The notes under the pieces were generated by a model. That model saw only the letters and a program-made list of their open reading frames with translations. It did no database searches and was not told the DNA's origin. From Prevotellaceae bacterium (GTDB lineage: Bacteria > Bacteroidota > Bacteroidia > Bacteroidales > UBA932): a stretch of 6,998 nt of DNA. The number at the start of each line of letters is the position of its first letter. The first letter of the stretch is position 1. The position numbers and the translations under genes were made by a program. Where the stretch lies: assembly GCA_031273485.1 (NCBI GenBank), contig JAISRS010000196.1, forward strand, positions 1 to 6,998, read 5' to 3'. Below, piece after piece: positions 6,931-6,998 of this stretch.

Positions 6931-6998
6931 ATGATAATAGAAGTCTTAAAGTCAAAATTACACAGAGTTACTGTAACGGAGGCGAACCTCGATTATAT
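6931..6998 (+). CDS. panD: Aspartate 1-decarboxylase, N-terminal fragment (3' end outside window)
   Basis: The 22 codons visible read MIIEVLKSKLHRVTVTEANL and then DY, closely matching the start of PanD proteins (compare the E. coli pattern M..x..K-L-H-R-V-x-V-T-x-A-x-L-x-Y). PanD decarboxylates L-aspartate to beta-alanine for pantothenate and coenzyme A synthesis in the cytoplasm. Family residues K9, H11 and Y22 are present. The Gly-Ser self-cleavage site that creates the pyruvoyl cofactor (residues 24-25 in E. coli) falls just past the window edge, so activity cannot be confirmed. No panC is seen upstream, where it is often found; it could be elsewhere. Confidence 0.92.
   Translation, partial: MIIEVLKSKLHRVTVTEANLDY

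Overview
The window looks like chromosomal DNA from a Bacteroidota (Bacteroidales-type) bacterium. Three things point there. An outer-membrane TonB-dependent receptor carries the N-terminal carboxypeptidase-regulatory-like domain typical of that phylum. The promoter-like sites match the Bacteroidota -7 consensus TAnnTTTG. The intergenic DNA is AT-rich, with little Shine-Dalgarno signal at most starts. No genus can be named from the sequence alone.

Layout. (1) Positions 1-2604, minus strand: a tightly packed three-gene operon read right to left. In order of transcription it holds a small single-pass membrane protein (2604-1987), a multi-pass membrane protein with GT-C glycosyltransferase features (1975-572), and a family 2 glycosyltransferase of the polyprenyl-phosphate sugar synthase type (575 to the left edge, cut by the window). 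The last two overlap by ATGA. The likely logic is that the GT2 enzyme loads a sugar onto a lipid carrier at the cytoplasmic face, and the GT-C protein, perhaps with the small protein as a detached periplasmic domain, moves it onto an acceptor outside. (2) Positions 2605-3542: a 938-bp divergent intergenic region. It carries a pair of palindromic repeats, a 55-bp (TC)n dinucleotide microsatellite, a 13-bp inverted repeat enclosing a small hairpin, and one candidate promoter per direction. The candidate minus-strand promoter lies upstream of all the repeats, so the microsatellite would sit in a leader of about 600 nt ahead of the glycosylation operon. (3) Positions 3543-6122, plus strand: a complete 859-residue TonB-dependent receptor with no SusD partner beside it. 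(4) Positions 6123-6930: an 808-bp gene-free stretch, mostly short AT-rich words built around 'attcgtgtaattcgtgg', including a degenerate tandem duplication of about 160-183 bp and a perfect 3 x 17-bp tandem repeat. (5) Positions 6931-6998: the first 22 codons of panD, aspartate 1-decarboxylase (beta-alanine for pantothenate/CoA), cut by the window edge.

The coding content is mostly of recognisable types. The least explained part is the 2605-3200 leader: a long dinucleotide repeat that could slip, nested between structured repeats and directly behind a promoter that reads into surface-glycan-type genes. A contingency (phase-variation) role is possible but is inference only.
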